Below, one piece after another: positions 49,640 through 59,293 of a DNA stretch of 64,000 nucleotides (position 1 is its first letter; each line of letters begins with the position of its first letter). Under the pieces are notes generated by a model that was not told where the DNA came from, ran no database searches, and was given only the letters and a program-made list of their open reading frames with translations. Origin of the DNA: Aphodosoma sp045126975 (lineage in GTDB: Bacteria > Bacteroidota > Bacteroidia > Bacteroidales > Paludibacteraceae); contig JBGVPL010000046.1 in assembly GCA_045126975.1 (NCBI GenBank), positions 1-64,000 on the forward strand. Direction: 5' to 3'. The position numbers and the translations under genes are program-made.

Positions 49640-52600
49640 ATGAATTACAGAATATTTGTCGAGAAAAAATCTCGCTTTCGTGTTGAGGCAGAGAGCTTGC
49701 AACGCGAATTAAATTCGAATCTTGGTCTTGAACTTCGCGACATGCGTCTTGTGAATGTTTACGACTTGTTCGATTTCACTCCTGAATTGCTCGAAAAGAC
49801 TCGTTATGGTGTCTTTGGCGAAGTGGTTACAGATGATGTGTTTGACTCGCTCGACCTCGCTGGTCGTTCTTATATCGCTATCGAAAGTCTTCCTGGACAA
49901 TTCGACCAACGCGCAGCAAGTGCTGTGGACTGTGTGAAATTGGTTGACCCATCGGCTGACGTGCGCATTCGTTGTGCTCGTCTTTTGTTGTTTAATGAGC
50001 AATTGGATGAGGCTACACTTGCACGTATCCGCAAATATACAATCAATGCCGTAGAGTGTCGCGAAAAAGATATGTCGGTGCTCGGTATTAACGAGAATAC
50101 TGAAATCGAACCAGTGGAAGTGCTCAAAGGTTTCCGCAATATGCAAGATGCTGACCTTGTGCCTTTCTGCAAAGAGAATGGTTTGGCTATGAATGCCGAC
50201 GACTTGCGTTGCGTAGTAGAGTATTTCTACAAAGAAGGTCGCGACCCTTATCGCACAGAGTTGATGATTCTCGACACTTATTGGTCAGACCACTGTCGTC
50301 ACACTACCTTCACTACAGTGCTCGAAGAGATTACTATCGACGAATCATTCATTAAATCAGAACTTGAAGAGAGTCTTGCTCTCTACGAAAATATGCGCCG
50401 TGAACTCGGTCGCGAACACAAAGATCGTTGCCTCATGGATATGGCAACTATCGGTGCTCGTTACCTCAAAAAACACGGTTACCTCAACGATATGGAGCAA
50501 AGCGAAGAGAACAACGCATGTAGTATCTTCGTAAACGTAAATGTCGATGGCGAAGATCAACGTTGGTTGCTCCAATTCAAAAACGAAACACACAACCACC
50601 CAACTGAAATTGAACCATTTGGTGGTGCTTCTACATGTCTTGGTGGTGCTATTCGTGACCCATTGTCAGGTCGTGCATACGTATATCAAGCAATGCGTGT
50701 AACAGGTGCTGGCAATATCTATACTCTTGTGTCAGAGACTATGGAGGGTAAATTGCCACAACGTATCATCTCTACTAAGGCAGCAGCAGGTTACTCATCA
50801 TACGGTAACCAAATAGGTCTTGCTACAACTCACCTTCGTGAAATCTATCACCCTGACTATGTGGCTAAACGTCTTGAAGTAGGTGCTGTGGCTGGTGCAG
50901 TGCGTGCTGATGCAGTTCGTCGCGAATCTCCAGCTCCTGGCGATATTGTATTGATGTTTGGTGGTCGTACAGGTCGTGACGGTGTAGGTGGAGCTACAGG
51001 TTCTTCGAAAGAGCACAACGTGATGTCAATCGAAACTTGCTCATCGGAAGTGCAAAAAGGTAATGCTCCTGAAGAACGTAAATTGGAACGATTGTTCCGT
51101 CGTCCAGAGGTTACTCGTTTGATTAAGAAATCTAATGACTTTGGTGCAGGTGGTGTATCTGTGGCTATTGGCGAATTGACCGATGGTCTTGATATCTACC
51201 TTGACAGAGTTAAAACTAAATATAGCGGATTGAATGCTACCGAACTTGCAATCTCAGAATCGCAAGAACGTGTATCTGTTGTAGTTGAAGCGAAAGACAA
51301 AGAGGAATTTATGAAATATTGCGCCGAAGAAAATATCGAAGTGGTGCATGTGGCTGACGTTACCGACCGCGCTCGTATGCGTATGTTCTATCGTGGCGAA
51401 ACTATCGTTGACCTCTCTCGTGAATTTATCGACTCGGCTGGTGCTGCTCACTTTGCTAAGGCTAATGTAGGTGCAGTGGCTGAACGTAATCCATTTGAAC
51501 GCAACATCGCAGGTGCTAATCTCCGCGAACGTTTCGAAAACAATCTTCAAGACGATAACGTATTGACACAAAAAGGTCTTATCGAAACATTCGATGCTAC
51601 TATCGGTCGTTCGACTGTGTTGATGCCTTTCGGTGGTAAATATCAACGCTCTGAAACACAAGTTGGTGTTCAAAAACTTCCTGTTGATGGCTTCACTAAC
51701 GATGCAAGTATGATGGCGTATGGTTTCAATCCATTCGTATCAGCATGGAGCCCTTATCATGGTGCGGCATACGCAGTGGTTGAGGCTTGTACTAAAGTTG
51801 TGGCAGCAGGTGGTAAATACGACACTATGCGTTTCTCTTATCAAGAATATTTCGAACGCATGTCAAGCACTACATCTTGGGGCAAACCGCTCAGCGCATT
51901 GCTTGGTGCACTCAAAATGCAATATGAACTCAAATTGCCTTCTATCGGTGGTAAAGACTCAATGAGTGGTACATTCCAAAATATCAATGTGCCTCCAACA
52001 CTCATCGCATTCGGTATTACTATGGTTGATGCTAACAAAGTGGTTTCTACCGACTTCAAGGCTGCAGGCGAGAATATCTACATCCTTCGTCATACTCCAA
52101 AAGCTAACTATATGCCTGATACTGACGCATTGAAAGCTAATTTCGACGCATTCAATCGTTTGGTAGAAGAGGGAAAAGTTACTGCCGCTTACTCAATCGG
52201 TATGGGTGGTGTTGCCGAAGCTGTTGCTAAAATGGCATTTGGCTCTAATGTAGGTGCTAATATCAATCTTCCTGAAAATGATTTATTTAACTATAATTAT
52301 GGTTCTATTCTTTTTACGTCGGCGGAAAGATTAGACATTGCTAATGTAGAATTAGTAGGACAAACCATAGAGCGTGCCGAATTGGTTGTAAATGGCGAGG
52401 CATTTGACCTTAACTATTTATATAAGGTGAATACTGAGAAATTTGCAGAAATCTATCCAGCTACTGCTCCTGCAGAAGAGATGGTAGACCTCAATTCTCA
52501 ATTCTCAATTCTCAATTCTCAATTCGAATATCCTGGTGAAGCAGTAGAGCGTCCAATCGTTTATATTCCTGTATTCCCAGGTACAAACTGCGACTACGAT

Positions 52601-53350
52601 ATGGCTAAAGCATTCCGCACTGCTGGTGCCGAAGTGCGCACATCGGTGTTCTGCAACCTTACTGCTGATGATATCGCTCGTTCTATTGAGGTGATGGCTC
52701 GCGAAATCAAGGGTTGTCATATCTTGGCTCTTGCTGGTGGTTTTTCTTCTGGCGACGAACCTGATGGCTCTGCTAAATTCATTGCTACTGTATTGAATAA
52801 TAGCGATGTGGCTCGCGAAATTCATGCTCTTATCGACCGCAAAGGTCTCATTATCGGTATCTGTAACGGTTTCCAAGCGTTGGTTAAATCAGGTCTTCTC
52901 CCTTACGGTCGTTTGGGGATGGTTACTCCTGATAGTCCAACACTCTTCCGCAACAATATCAACCGTCATATCTCTCAAATGGTTACAACTCGCATCAGCA
53001 CAGTGAAATCGCCATGGTTGGCAGGTTTCAAAGTGGGTGATGAGCATACTATTGCGATGAGCCACGGCGAAGGTAAATTCGTAGTGAGCGAAGAGTTGGT
53101 TCGTGAGTTGTTTGCCAAAGGTCAAGTGGCGTTCCAATATGTTGATGCCGACAGCCGAATCACAATGCAATCTCCTGAAAACCCTAACGGTTCAAGTTAT
53201 GCAATCGAGGGTATCATTTCGGAAGATGGTTTGATTATCGGTAAAATGGGCCACACAGAGCGTTACGAAGAAAATATCTTCAAAAACATTGCTGGCAACA
53301 AATGCCAACCATTGTTTGACAATGCAGTACGTTACTTCCGTAAAAAATAA
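49640..53350 (+). CDS. purL: Phosphoribosylformylglycinamidine synthase, large single-chain form PurL
   Basis: 1236 residues from ATG 49640; an upstream in-frame ATG at 49589 would only add translated element G. Converts FGAR to FGAM using glutamine. It has the N-terminal PurS-like domain, the linker with DTYWSDHCRHTTF, the paired synthetase domains (NETHNHPTEIEPFGGA, GGRTGRDGVGGATGSS, LPSIGGKDSMSG) and a C-terminal class I glutaminase with VFPGTNCDYD, nucleophile in GICNGFQAL, and MSHGEGKF. Residues about 951-963 (LNSQFSILNSQF) are an in-frame TCAATTC heptad array at 52491-52525, exactly in the linker before the glutaminase. Confidence 0.97.
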   Translation: MNYRIFVEKKSRFRVEAESLQRELNSNLGLELRDMRLVNVYDLFDFTPELLEKTRYGVFGEVVTDDVFDSLDLAGRSYIAIESLPGQFDQRAASAVDCVKLVDPSADVRIRCARLLLFNEQLDEATLARIRKYTINAVECREKDMSVLGINENTEIEPVEVLKGFRNMQDADLVPFCKENGLAMNADDLRCVVEYFYKEGRDPYRTELMILDTYWSDHCRHTTFTTVLEEITIDESFIKSELEESLALYENMRRELGREHKDRCLMDMATIGARYLKKHGYLNDMEQSEENNACSIFVNVNVDGEDQRWLLQFKNETHNHPTEIEPFGGASTCLGGAIRDPLSGRAYVYQAMRVTGAGNIYTLVSETMEGKLPQRIISTKAAAGYSSYGNQIGLATTHLREIYHPDYVAKRLEVGAVAGAVRADAVRRESPAPGDIVLMFGGRTGRDGVGGATGSSKEHNVMSIETCSSEVQKGNAPEERKLERLFRRPEVTRLIKKSNDFGAGGVSVAIGELTDGLDIYLDRVKTKYSGLNATELAISESQERVSVVVEAKDKEEFMKYCAEENIEVVHVADVTDRARMRMFYRGETIVDLSREFIDSAGAAHFAKANVGAVAERNPFERNIAGANLRERFENNLQDDNVLTQKGLIETFDATIGRSTVLMPFGGKYQRSETQVGVQKLPVDGFTNDASMMAYGFNPFVSAWSPYHGAAYAVVEACTKVVAAGGKYDTMRFSYQEYFERMSSTTSWGKPLSALLGALKMQYELKLPSIGGKDSMSGTFQNINVPPTLIAFGITMVDANKVVSTDFKAAGENIYILRHTPKANYMPDTDALKANFDAFNRLVEEGKVTAAYSIGMGGVAEAVAKMAFGSNVGANINLPENDLFNYNYGSILFTSAERLDIANVELVGQTIERAELVVNGEAFDLNYLYKVNTEKFAEIYPATAPAEEMVDLNSQFSILNSQFEYPGEAVERPIVYIPVFPGTNCDYDMAKAFRTAGAEVRTSVFCNLTADDIARSIEVMAREIKGCHILALAGGFSSGDEPDGSAKFIATVLNNSDVAREIHALIDRKGLIIGICNGFQALVKSGLLPYGRLGMVTPDSPTLFRNNINRHISQMVTTRISTVKSPWLAGFKVGDEHTIAMSHGEGKFVVSEELVRELFAKGQVAFQYVDADSRITMQSPENPNGSSYAIEGIISEDGLIIGKMGHTERYEENIFKNIAGNKCQPLFDNAVRYFRKK

Positions 53351-53360
53351 CATAGGTATT

Positions 53361-53448
53361 TAAGACAATAATAAAAAAGACAGAATAACATAATAACAAA
53401 AAATAATTTTAATAAATTATGTTCTTGTGTTATTTTGTCTTCTAAAAA
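53361..53448. repeat. Element D in the purL-purC gap
   Basis: AGACAGAATAACATAATAACA and right end TGTTCTTGTGTTATTTTGTCTTCTAAAA; followed by an element H right half (CTCGCTACTCGCTATTCGCTACTAAAA) before the ATG at 53506. Confidence 0.8.
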
Positions 53449-53505
53449 AATAAGCGCCGAATGGCAAGTCTCGCTACTCGCTATTCGCTACTAAAAATCT
53501 ACTAA

Positions 53506-54213
53506 ATGAATTCTGAATTATTATACGAGGGTAAAGCAAAACAAATATATGCAACCGAAGACCCTGAAATAGTGATTGTTCACTATAAGGATGATGCTTC
53601 GGCATATAATGGCATTAAGCGTGCGCAGATTACCAATAAAGGTATTTTGAACAACAAAATATCATCTATAATCTATTCGCAACTTGCCGATGCTGGTATC
53701 AAAACTCACTTCATTCAACGCCTTGATGACCGTAATCAGTTGTGTCGTAAAGTCGATGTAATTCCTATTGAGTTCATCGTGCGTAACTATGCTGCTGGTT
53801 CTATGGCTGCTCGTTTGGGTATCGAAGAGGGTACTAAATTGCCAACTACAATCTTTGAGTGTTGCTATAAAAACGAAGAACTCGACGACCCTATTATTAA
53901 CGAGCATCACGCTGTGGCTCTCGGTCTTTCTACTTACGAAGAGATGGCTGAAGTGCACAAAATCGTGGAACGTATCAATGAATTATTGATTCCTCTTTTT
54001 GCTGAACTCGATGTTATCTTGGTCGATTTCAAAACTGAATTTGGTCGTCTCGAAGATGGCACATTGGTGTTGAGCGACGAACTCAGTCCCGACACATGTC
54101 GTCTTTGGGATGTTGAAACACAAGATAGCCTCGACAAAGACCGTTTCCGTCGCGACCTTGGCCGCGTCGGCGAAGCCTACCAAGAAATCCTCAACCGATT
54201 GATGAAACTTTAA
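53506..54213 (+). CDS. purC: SAICAR synthetase, short bacterial form PurC
   Basis: 235 residues. Joins CAIR and aspartate. The short, single-domain form known from most bacteria: LLYEGKAKQIYAT at residues 5-17, KDDASAYNGIKRA, VIPIEFIVRNYAAGS, ILVDFKTEFGR and LSDELSPDTCRLWD. It stands directly before a second, longer SAICAR synthetase gene (54442). Which of the two is the main enzyme cannot be told from sequence; both keep the expected active-site blocks. Confidence 0.94.
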   Translation: MNSELLYEGKAKQIYATEDPEIVIVHYKDDASAYNGIKRAQITNKGILNNKISSIIYSQLADAGIKTHFIQRLDDRNQLCRKVDVIPIEFIVRNYAAGSMAARLGIEEGTKLPTTIFECCYKNEELDDPIINEHHAVALGLSTYEEMAEVHKIVERINELLIPLFAELDVILVDFKTEFGRLEDGTLVLSDELSPDTCRLWDVETQDSLDKDRFRRDLGRVGEAYQEILNRLMKL

Positions 54214-54226
54214 AAAATAATTATTT

Positions 54227-54424
54227 TTAGACAGAACGACAGAATGACAATTTTTTAACTTTATTGACATACGCCTTGCTAAAAACTAAGTTTTTATCTC
54301 GGCGGAAAAAAGACAGATTTAAGTTACATTTTTTAATATGTCATTTTTTTATCAAGATACACCGTAAGGTGTAGCTAGATATATGTGAAAAAAAGAATAT
54401 GTTTTTATGTCATTTTGTCTAAAA
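54227..54424. repeat. Element D, composite form, between the two purC genes
   Basis: Ends TTAGACAGAACGACAGAATGACA and ATGTTTTTATGTCATTTTGTCTAAAA. The interior has GACATACGCCTTGCTAAAAACTAAG..., an inner GACAGATTTAAGTTACATT...ATATGTCATT pair, and GATACACCG-TAAGG-TGTAG. Near copies at 55401-55620 and 59011-59284. Confidence 0.85.
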
Positions 54425-54441
54425 GAAAGAAAATATAAAAT

Positions 54442-55389
54442 ATGAACGCATTAACAGCAACTGAATATAACTTCCCTGGTCAAACCAAGGTGTATCACGG
54501 CAAAGTACGTGATGTTTATACAGTGTCAGGCAATCGTCTTGTGATGGTGGCAACCGACCGTATCTCTGCATTCGACGTAATCCTTCCAAAAGGTATTCCG
54601 TTCAAAGGTCAAATCCTTAATCAAATCGCTGCTCAATTCCTTGATGCGACAGCCGATATTTGTCCAAACTGGAAATTGGCTACTCCAGACCCAATGGTTA
54701 CAGTAGGTGTAGCTTGCGAAGGCTATCCAGTCGAAATGATTGTGCGTGGTTACCTCTGCGGTAGCGCATGGCGTGCTTATAAGAGCGGTGTACGCGAAAT
54801 CTGTGGTGTGAAACTTCCTGATGGTATGCGCGAAAACGAACGTTTCCCAGAGCCAATCATCACTCCTACAACTAAAGCCGAAATTGGCGAACACGACGAA
54901 GACATCTCTCGCGAAGAAATCATCGCTCAAGGCTTGGTGTCAGAAGAAGAATATAAAGTATTGGAACAATACACATTGGCTCTCTTCCGTCGTGGCTCAG
55001 AGATTGCTGCTAAACGTGGTTTGATTCTCGTTGATACTAAATATGAGTTTGGTAAATGCGATGGCAAAATCTACCTCATGGACGAAATCCACACACCAGA
55101 CTCAAGCCGTTACTTCTATGCTGAAGGCTATGAAGAAAATTTTGCTGCAGGCAAACCACAACGCCAATTGAGCAAAGAATTTGTGCGTGAATGGTTGATG
55201 GAAAACGGTTTCCAAGGCAAAGAAGGTCAACAAGTGCCAGAAATGACAGATGAGGTAGTAGCAGGTATCTCGGCTCGTTATCAAGAACTCTACGAAAACA
55301 TCGTAGGCAAAAAATTTGTTCCTGCCGACGATAGCGAAGACCTCCTCGCCCGCATCGAACGTAACGTAACAGACTATTTGAATGCATAA
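54442..55389 (+). CDS. purC: SAICAR synthetase, long form (yeast ADE1-like)
   Basis: 315 residues. Same reaction as the preceding gene but the long type: KVYHGKVRDVYTV, VATDRISAFDVILPKGIPFKGQILNQ, EMIVRGYLCGSAWRAYKSG, TPTTKAEIGEHDEDIS, ILVDTKYEFG and the LMDEIHTPDSSRY block. This form is the one I associate with Bacteroides, so the short neighbour is more likely to be the added gene. Codon use is alike in both. Confidence 0.95.
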   Translation: MNALTATEYNFPGQTKVYHGKVRDVYTVSGNRLVMVATDRISAFDVILPKGIPFKGQILNQIAAQFLDATADICPNWKLATPDPMVTVGVACEGYPVEMIVRGYLCGSAWRAYKSGVREICGVKLPDGMRENERFPEPIITPTTKAEIGEHDEDISREEIIAQGLVSEEEYKVLEQYTLALFRRGSEIAAKRGLILVDTKYEFGKCDGKIYLMDEIHTPDSSRYFYAEGYEENFAAGKPQRQLSKEFVREWLMENGFQGKEGQQVPEMTDEVVAGISARYQELYENIVGKKFVPADDSEDLLARIERNVTDYLNA

Positions 55390-55400
55390 TTCATAAATTT

Positions 55401-55696
55401 TTTTAGACAGAATGACATAATGACAAATTTTTAGGCTAGAGGTTGAAGATTAGAGTCTTTTGACATACGCTTTGCTAAAAACTAAAGTTTTTATCTCAGC
55501 GAAAAAAAGACAGGTTTAAGTTACATTCTCCAAATATGTCATTTTTTTTCCAAGATACACCGCAGGTGTAGCGAGGTATATGTAAAAGAAAAATATGTTC
55601 TTCTGTCATTATGTCTAAAATAAATAAAAATAAAAAACAAGGCGCAGCCGAGTTAGTCTTATATCTCGTGTCTCGTGTCTAAAAGTCTATAAAATA
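55401..55696. repeat. Element D (composite) and half of element G before purF
   Basis: 55401-55620 is a near copy of the repeat at 54227-54424. It is followed by GAGTTAGTCTTATATCTCGTGTCTCGTGTCTAAAA, a right half of element G, before the ATG at 55697. Confidence 0.85.
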
Positions 55697-57082
55697 ATGA
55701 AAAACGAAATTCACGAAGAATGCGGTGTATTTGGTGTATGGGGTGTGAAAGATGCCGCTAATCTTGCCTATTACGGACTCCACGCTTTGCAACATCGTGG
55801 TCAAGAAGCATGTGGTATCGTCTGCGTTGACGAAAACCGTCAACACAACCGTGTCAAAGGCGAAGGCTTAGTAACAGAGGTGTTCAACGAGAAGAACCTT
55901 GTAAACCTCAAAGGCGATTATGCTATTGCTCACGTGCGCTATGCCACTGCTGGTGGTGCTGGTATCGAGAACGTACAACCATTCCTTTTCCGTCACCATA
56001 CAGGCAACTTTGCCTTAGCTCACAACGGTAACCTCGTCAATTCACGAGAATTGGCTCGCTATCTCGAACATAAAGGCAGTCTTTTCCAATCAACATCTGA
56101 TAGCGAATTGCTTGCACACTTGATTAAAAAGGACAACAATACAAAACATCGTATCCACAATATTATTGACGCACTCAACATGATTGAGGGTGCATTTGCA
56201 TTCCTCATTCTCAGCGACAAACGTCTCTATTGCGCTCGTGACAAATATGGCTTGCGCCCTTTGTCTATTGGTAAATTGAATGGCGGTTATGTCGTTAGTT
56301 CCGAGACATGCGCTCTTGATGTAGTAGGTGCCGAATTTGTGCGTGATGTAGAGCCAGGCGAAATTGTTGTGATTGATGCCGACGGACTCCACTCGTTCAC
56401 CTATTCTCACTTCAAACGCCACTATATGTGCGCAATGGAGTATGTCTATTTCGCTCGTCCTGATAGCGATATCGAAGGTTGCAACGTGCATGCCTATCGT
56501 AAAGAGTCGGGTCGCATCCTCTATCGTGAATGTCCTGTCGATGCCGATATTGTTATTGGTGTGCCAGACTCAAGTCTTAGTGCAGCCATCGGTTATGCCG
56601 AAGAGAGCGGTATTCCTTACGAAATGGGATTGATTAAGAACAAATATATTGGTCGTACTTTCATTCAACCAAGCCAAGAATTGCGTGAGAAAGGCGTGCG
56701 CATGAAACTTTCGGCAGTTCGTTCGATTGTCAAAGGTAAACGTGTTGTGATGATCGATGACTCCATCGTGCGTGGTACAACATCGCGTCGCATCGTGTCG
56801 CTTCTCAAAGAGGCAGGAGCAGTAGAAGTGCATGTCCGTATTGCTTCGCCACCTTATTGTCATCCATGCTATTATGGTGTCGATACAGCCACTTACGAAG
56901 AGTTGATATCATCTCGTATGTCAGTTGAAGAGTTGTGCGAAAAGATAGGTGCCGACTCGCTTCGTTTCCTCTCAGTCGAAGGCCTCTACCAAAGCGGTCG
57001 TCGCAAAGAACTCTGCACAGCTTGCTTCTCAGGCAAATATCCAACATCCCTCTATGGTGGTGAAGTAAAACAATGTAAATAA
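55697..57082 (+). CDS. purF: Amidophosphoribosyltransferase PurF
   Basis: 461 residues. First committed step of purine synthesis: PRPP plus glutamine to phosphoribosylamine. A short propeptide (residues 1-8) is followed by the N-terminal nucleophile Cys9 (ECGVFGVWG), and HALQHRGQEACGI, HVRYATAGG, NGNLVN follow in the glutaminase domain. The PRPP loop VVMIDDSIVRGTTSRR is in the transferase domain. Cys in YCHPCYYG and CTACFSGKYP, with an earlier one, are placed like the [4Fe-4S] ligands of the Bacillus-type enzyme. Confidence 0.97.
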   Translation: MKNEIHEECGVFGVWGVKDAANLAYYGLHALQHRGQEACGIVCVDENRQHNRVKGEGLVTEVFNEKNLVNLKGDYAIAHVRYATAGGAGIENVQPFLFRHHTGNFALAHNGNLVNSRELARYLEHKGSLFQSTSDSELLAHLIKKDNNTKHRIHNIIDALNMIEGAFAFLILSDKRLYCARDKYGLRPLSIGKLNGGYVVSSETCALDVVGAEFVRDVEPGEIVVIDADGLHSFTYSHFKRHYMCAMEYVYFARPDSDIEGCNVHAYRKESGRILYRECPVDADIVIGVPDSSLSAAIGYAEESGIPYEMGLIKNKYIGRTFIQPSQELREKGVRMKLSAVRSIVKGKRVVMIDDSIVRGTTSRRIVSLLKEAGAVEVHVRIASPPYCHPCYYGVDTATYEELISSRMSVEELCEKIGADSLRFLSVEGLYQSGRRKELCTACFSGKYPTSLYGGEVKQCK

Positions 57083-57167
57083 TAACAATTTGAAAGTTGA
57101 AAGTTGAAATTTGAGCATAATGACTGAATTTTAACTCTCAACTCTCAACTCTCAACTATATAAAATT

Positions 57168-58196
57168 ATGGCTCAAAGTTATGAACAAGCCGGTGTGAAT
57201 CTTGAGGCCGGTTACGAAGTAGTTCGTCGTATTAAAAAACATGTTGCATCAACTTCTCGCGTTGGTGTGATGGGTAATATCGGTGCATTTGGTGGTATGT
57301 TCGACCTCTCTGCACTTAACGTGAAAGAACCTGTGCTCGTAAGTGGTACTGATGGCGTTGGTACTAAACTTAAACTTGCGTTCGCTATGGACAAACACGA
57401 TACTATCGGTATCGATGCTGTGGCTATGTGTGTGAACGATGTGTTGGCACAAGGTGCTGAACCTCTTTACTTCCTTGATTATGTGGCTGTAGGTGCTAAC
57501 GAACCTGCTAAAATTGAAAATATTGTGGCTGGTGTGGCTGAAGGTTGCCGTCAAGCTGGTTGCGCCCTTATTGGTGGCGAAACTGCCGAAATGCCTGGTA
57601 TGTACACTGAAGGCGAATACGACATTGCTGGTTTCACTTGTGGCGTGGTCGAGAAATCTCAACTCATTGATGGCTCGAAAGTGAAAGTGGGTGACGTGCT
57701 CGTAGGTATTGCTTCTTCAGGTGTTCACTCTAATGGTTTCAGCCTTGTGCGTAAAGTGGTTAGCGATGCTGGTCTTGACCTACATGCTGTACTTCCTGAA
57801 TTGGATGCAGAACGCAAATTGGGTGAAGTATTGCTCACACCTACACGTATTTATGTGAAACAAGTGCTTGACGTAATTCGTAACTGTGACGTTCACGGTG
57901 TGGCTCATATCACTGGTGGTGGTTTCGATGAAAATATTCCTCGTATCCTCAAAGAAGGTCAAGGTATCGAAGTAAAAGAGGGTAGCTGGGAAATACTTCC
58001 TGTGTTCCGTATGCTCGAAAAATATGGTAAAATTGCTCACCGCGAAATGTTCAATATCTTCAATATGGGTATCGGTATGGTACTCGCTGTTGATGCAGAT
58101 GAAGCTGATAAAGCAATCGAAATCCTCAAATCGCATGGCGAACGTGCTTCAGTTATCGGTCGCGTGACAGACAAAGAAGGCGTGGTTATATTGTAA
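57168..58196 (+). CDS. purM: Phosphoribosylformylglycinamidine cyclo-ligase PurM
   Basis: 342 residues. Closes the imidazole ring of AIR using ATP. SYEQAGVNLEAGYEVVRRIK at the start, VSGTDGVGTKLKLA, the metal/ATP region MCVNDVLAQGAEPLYFLDY, IGGETAEMPGMY, GIASSGVHSNGFSLVRK and HITGGGFDENIPR are all present. Preceded by CAACTCTCAACTCTCAACT heptads. Confidence 0.97.
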   Translation: MAQSYEQAGVNLEAGYEVVRRIKKHVASTSRVGVMGNIGAFGGMFDLSALNVKEPVLVSGTDGVGTKLKLAFAMDKHDTIGIDAVAMCVNDVLAQGAEPLYFLDYVAVGANEPAKIENIVAGVAEGCRQAGCALIGGETAEMPGMYTEGEYDIAGFTCGVVEKSQLIDGSKVKVGDVLVGIASSGVHSNGFSLVRKVVSDAGLDLHAVLPELDAERKLGEVLLTPTRIYVKQVLDVIRNCDVHGVAHITGGGFDENIPRILKEGQGIEVKEGSWEILPVFRMLEKYGKIAHREMFNIFNMGIGMVLAVDADEADKAIEILKSHGERASVIGRVTDKEGVVIL

Positions 58197-58204
58197 TTTA
58201 GAGA

Positions 58205-58393
58205 AAGACAGAATAATATTTTTTAAGAAGACGATAAGAACATAAAAACATAATTTTTTTTGAAACGTAAATTATCATTAATTATTCATTAATTTTTTAA
58301 TCTATAATTAGGCAATTTATGATTAATTTACGGGAATTTACGTTCAAAAAAAATATATAATTTTATTTTTGTTCTTATGTTTTTCTGTCTTAA
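58205..58393. repeat. Element D, long palindromic form, in the purM-purN gap
   Basis: Same arrangement as 12111-12281: outer arms with GACGATAAGAACATAAAAACA and TTTTGTTCTTATGTTTTTCTGTCTT, an inner CGTAAATTATC...GAATTTACG dyad, and an A/T centre. Confidence 0.82.
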
Positions 58394-58402
58394 AAAAGTA
58401 AT

Positions 58403-58978
58403 ATGAATTGTGAATTAAAAAATCTCGCAGTTTTTGCATCGGGTAGTGGTACTAATTTTGAGGCGATTGCGGCGGCATGTGCCGAAGGTCGTATTCCTGC
58501 CAAAGTGGTGCTACTCGTATGCGATAATGCGAATGCGTATGCCATTGAGCGTGCCAAAAAGTTTGATATACCAACTCTTGTATTGCATCCTCGTGATTGT
58601 GGTGGTAAACCTGCATACGAGCAACGCATCGTGGATAAATTGAATGAGTTGAATGTCGATTTGGTATGTCTTGCAGGATATATGCGCATCGTAGGCGAAA
58701 CGCTCTATAATGCTTATCAAGGCAAGATACTCAACATACATCCAGCGTTGTTGCCATCGTTCAAAGGAGCGCATGGTATTGATGATGCATTCAATTTTGG
58801 AGTGAAAGTGTTTGGCGTTACAGTGCATTTTATCGACCTCACAATCGATGGTGGTGTAATTGTGATGCAACGAGCATTTGAGTATTATGGCAACGACCGT
58901 GACGAAGTAGAAGCTCGCATCCATGCCATCGAACACGAACTCTATCCAGAAGCGATTTGTAAAGTGATTTTATCTTGA
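58403..58978 (+). CDS. purN: Phosphoribosylglycinamide formyltransferase PurN
   Basis: 191 residues. Formylates GAR with 10-formyl-THF. FASGSGTNFEAI near residues 10-21, LAGYMRIVGETL, the catalytic N-H-D set in LNIHPALLPSFKGAHGIDDAFNFG...VHFID, and DGGVIVMQRA. folD, which makes its cofactor precursor, is at the end of the cluster. Confidence 0.96.
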   Translation: MNCELKNLAVFASGSGTNFEAIAAACAEGRIPAKVVLLVCDNANAYAIERAKKFDIPTLVLHPRDCGGKPAYEQRIVDKLNELNVDLVCLAGYMRIVGETLYNAYQGKILNIHPALLPSFKGAHGIDDAFNFGVKVFGVTVHFIDLTIDGGVIVMQRAFEYYGNDRDEVEARIHAIEHELYPEAICKVILS

Positions 58979-59010
58979 TATTTTTTGCTTTAACATAAGT
59001 CCAGAATGTT

Positions 59011-59284
59011 TTAGACAGAATGACAGAATGACAAATTTTTAACTTTATTGACATACGCCTTGCTGAAAAACAAGTTTTCATCTCGGCGAAAAAATGACAG
59101 ATTTAAGTTACATTCTTGCTTCGCGAATTTGCTCACACTCGGTATAATCAAAGTAGACTTTGCTTCTACTTTCGTTTAATCGCAATTTTCAAATCTGTCA
59201 TTCTTTTACCAAGATACACCGCAGGTGTAGCGAGGTATATGTGAAAAAAAAGAATATGTTCTTATGTCATTATGTCTAAAAAAA
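59011..59284. repeat. Element D, composite form with an extra insert
   Basis: Like the copies at 54227 and 55401 but with about 75 extra bases (about 59117-59192: GCTTCGCGAATTTGC...CGCAATTTTCAAAT) placed between the inner TTACATT and TGTCATT, so one element appears inserted in another. Confidence 0.85.
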
Positions 59285-59293
59285 ACAAGAATC

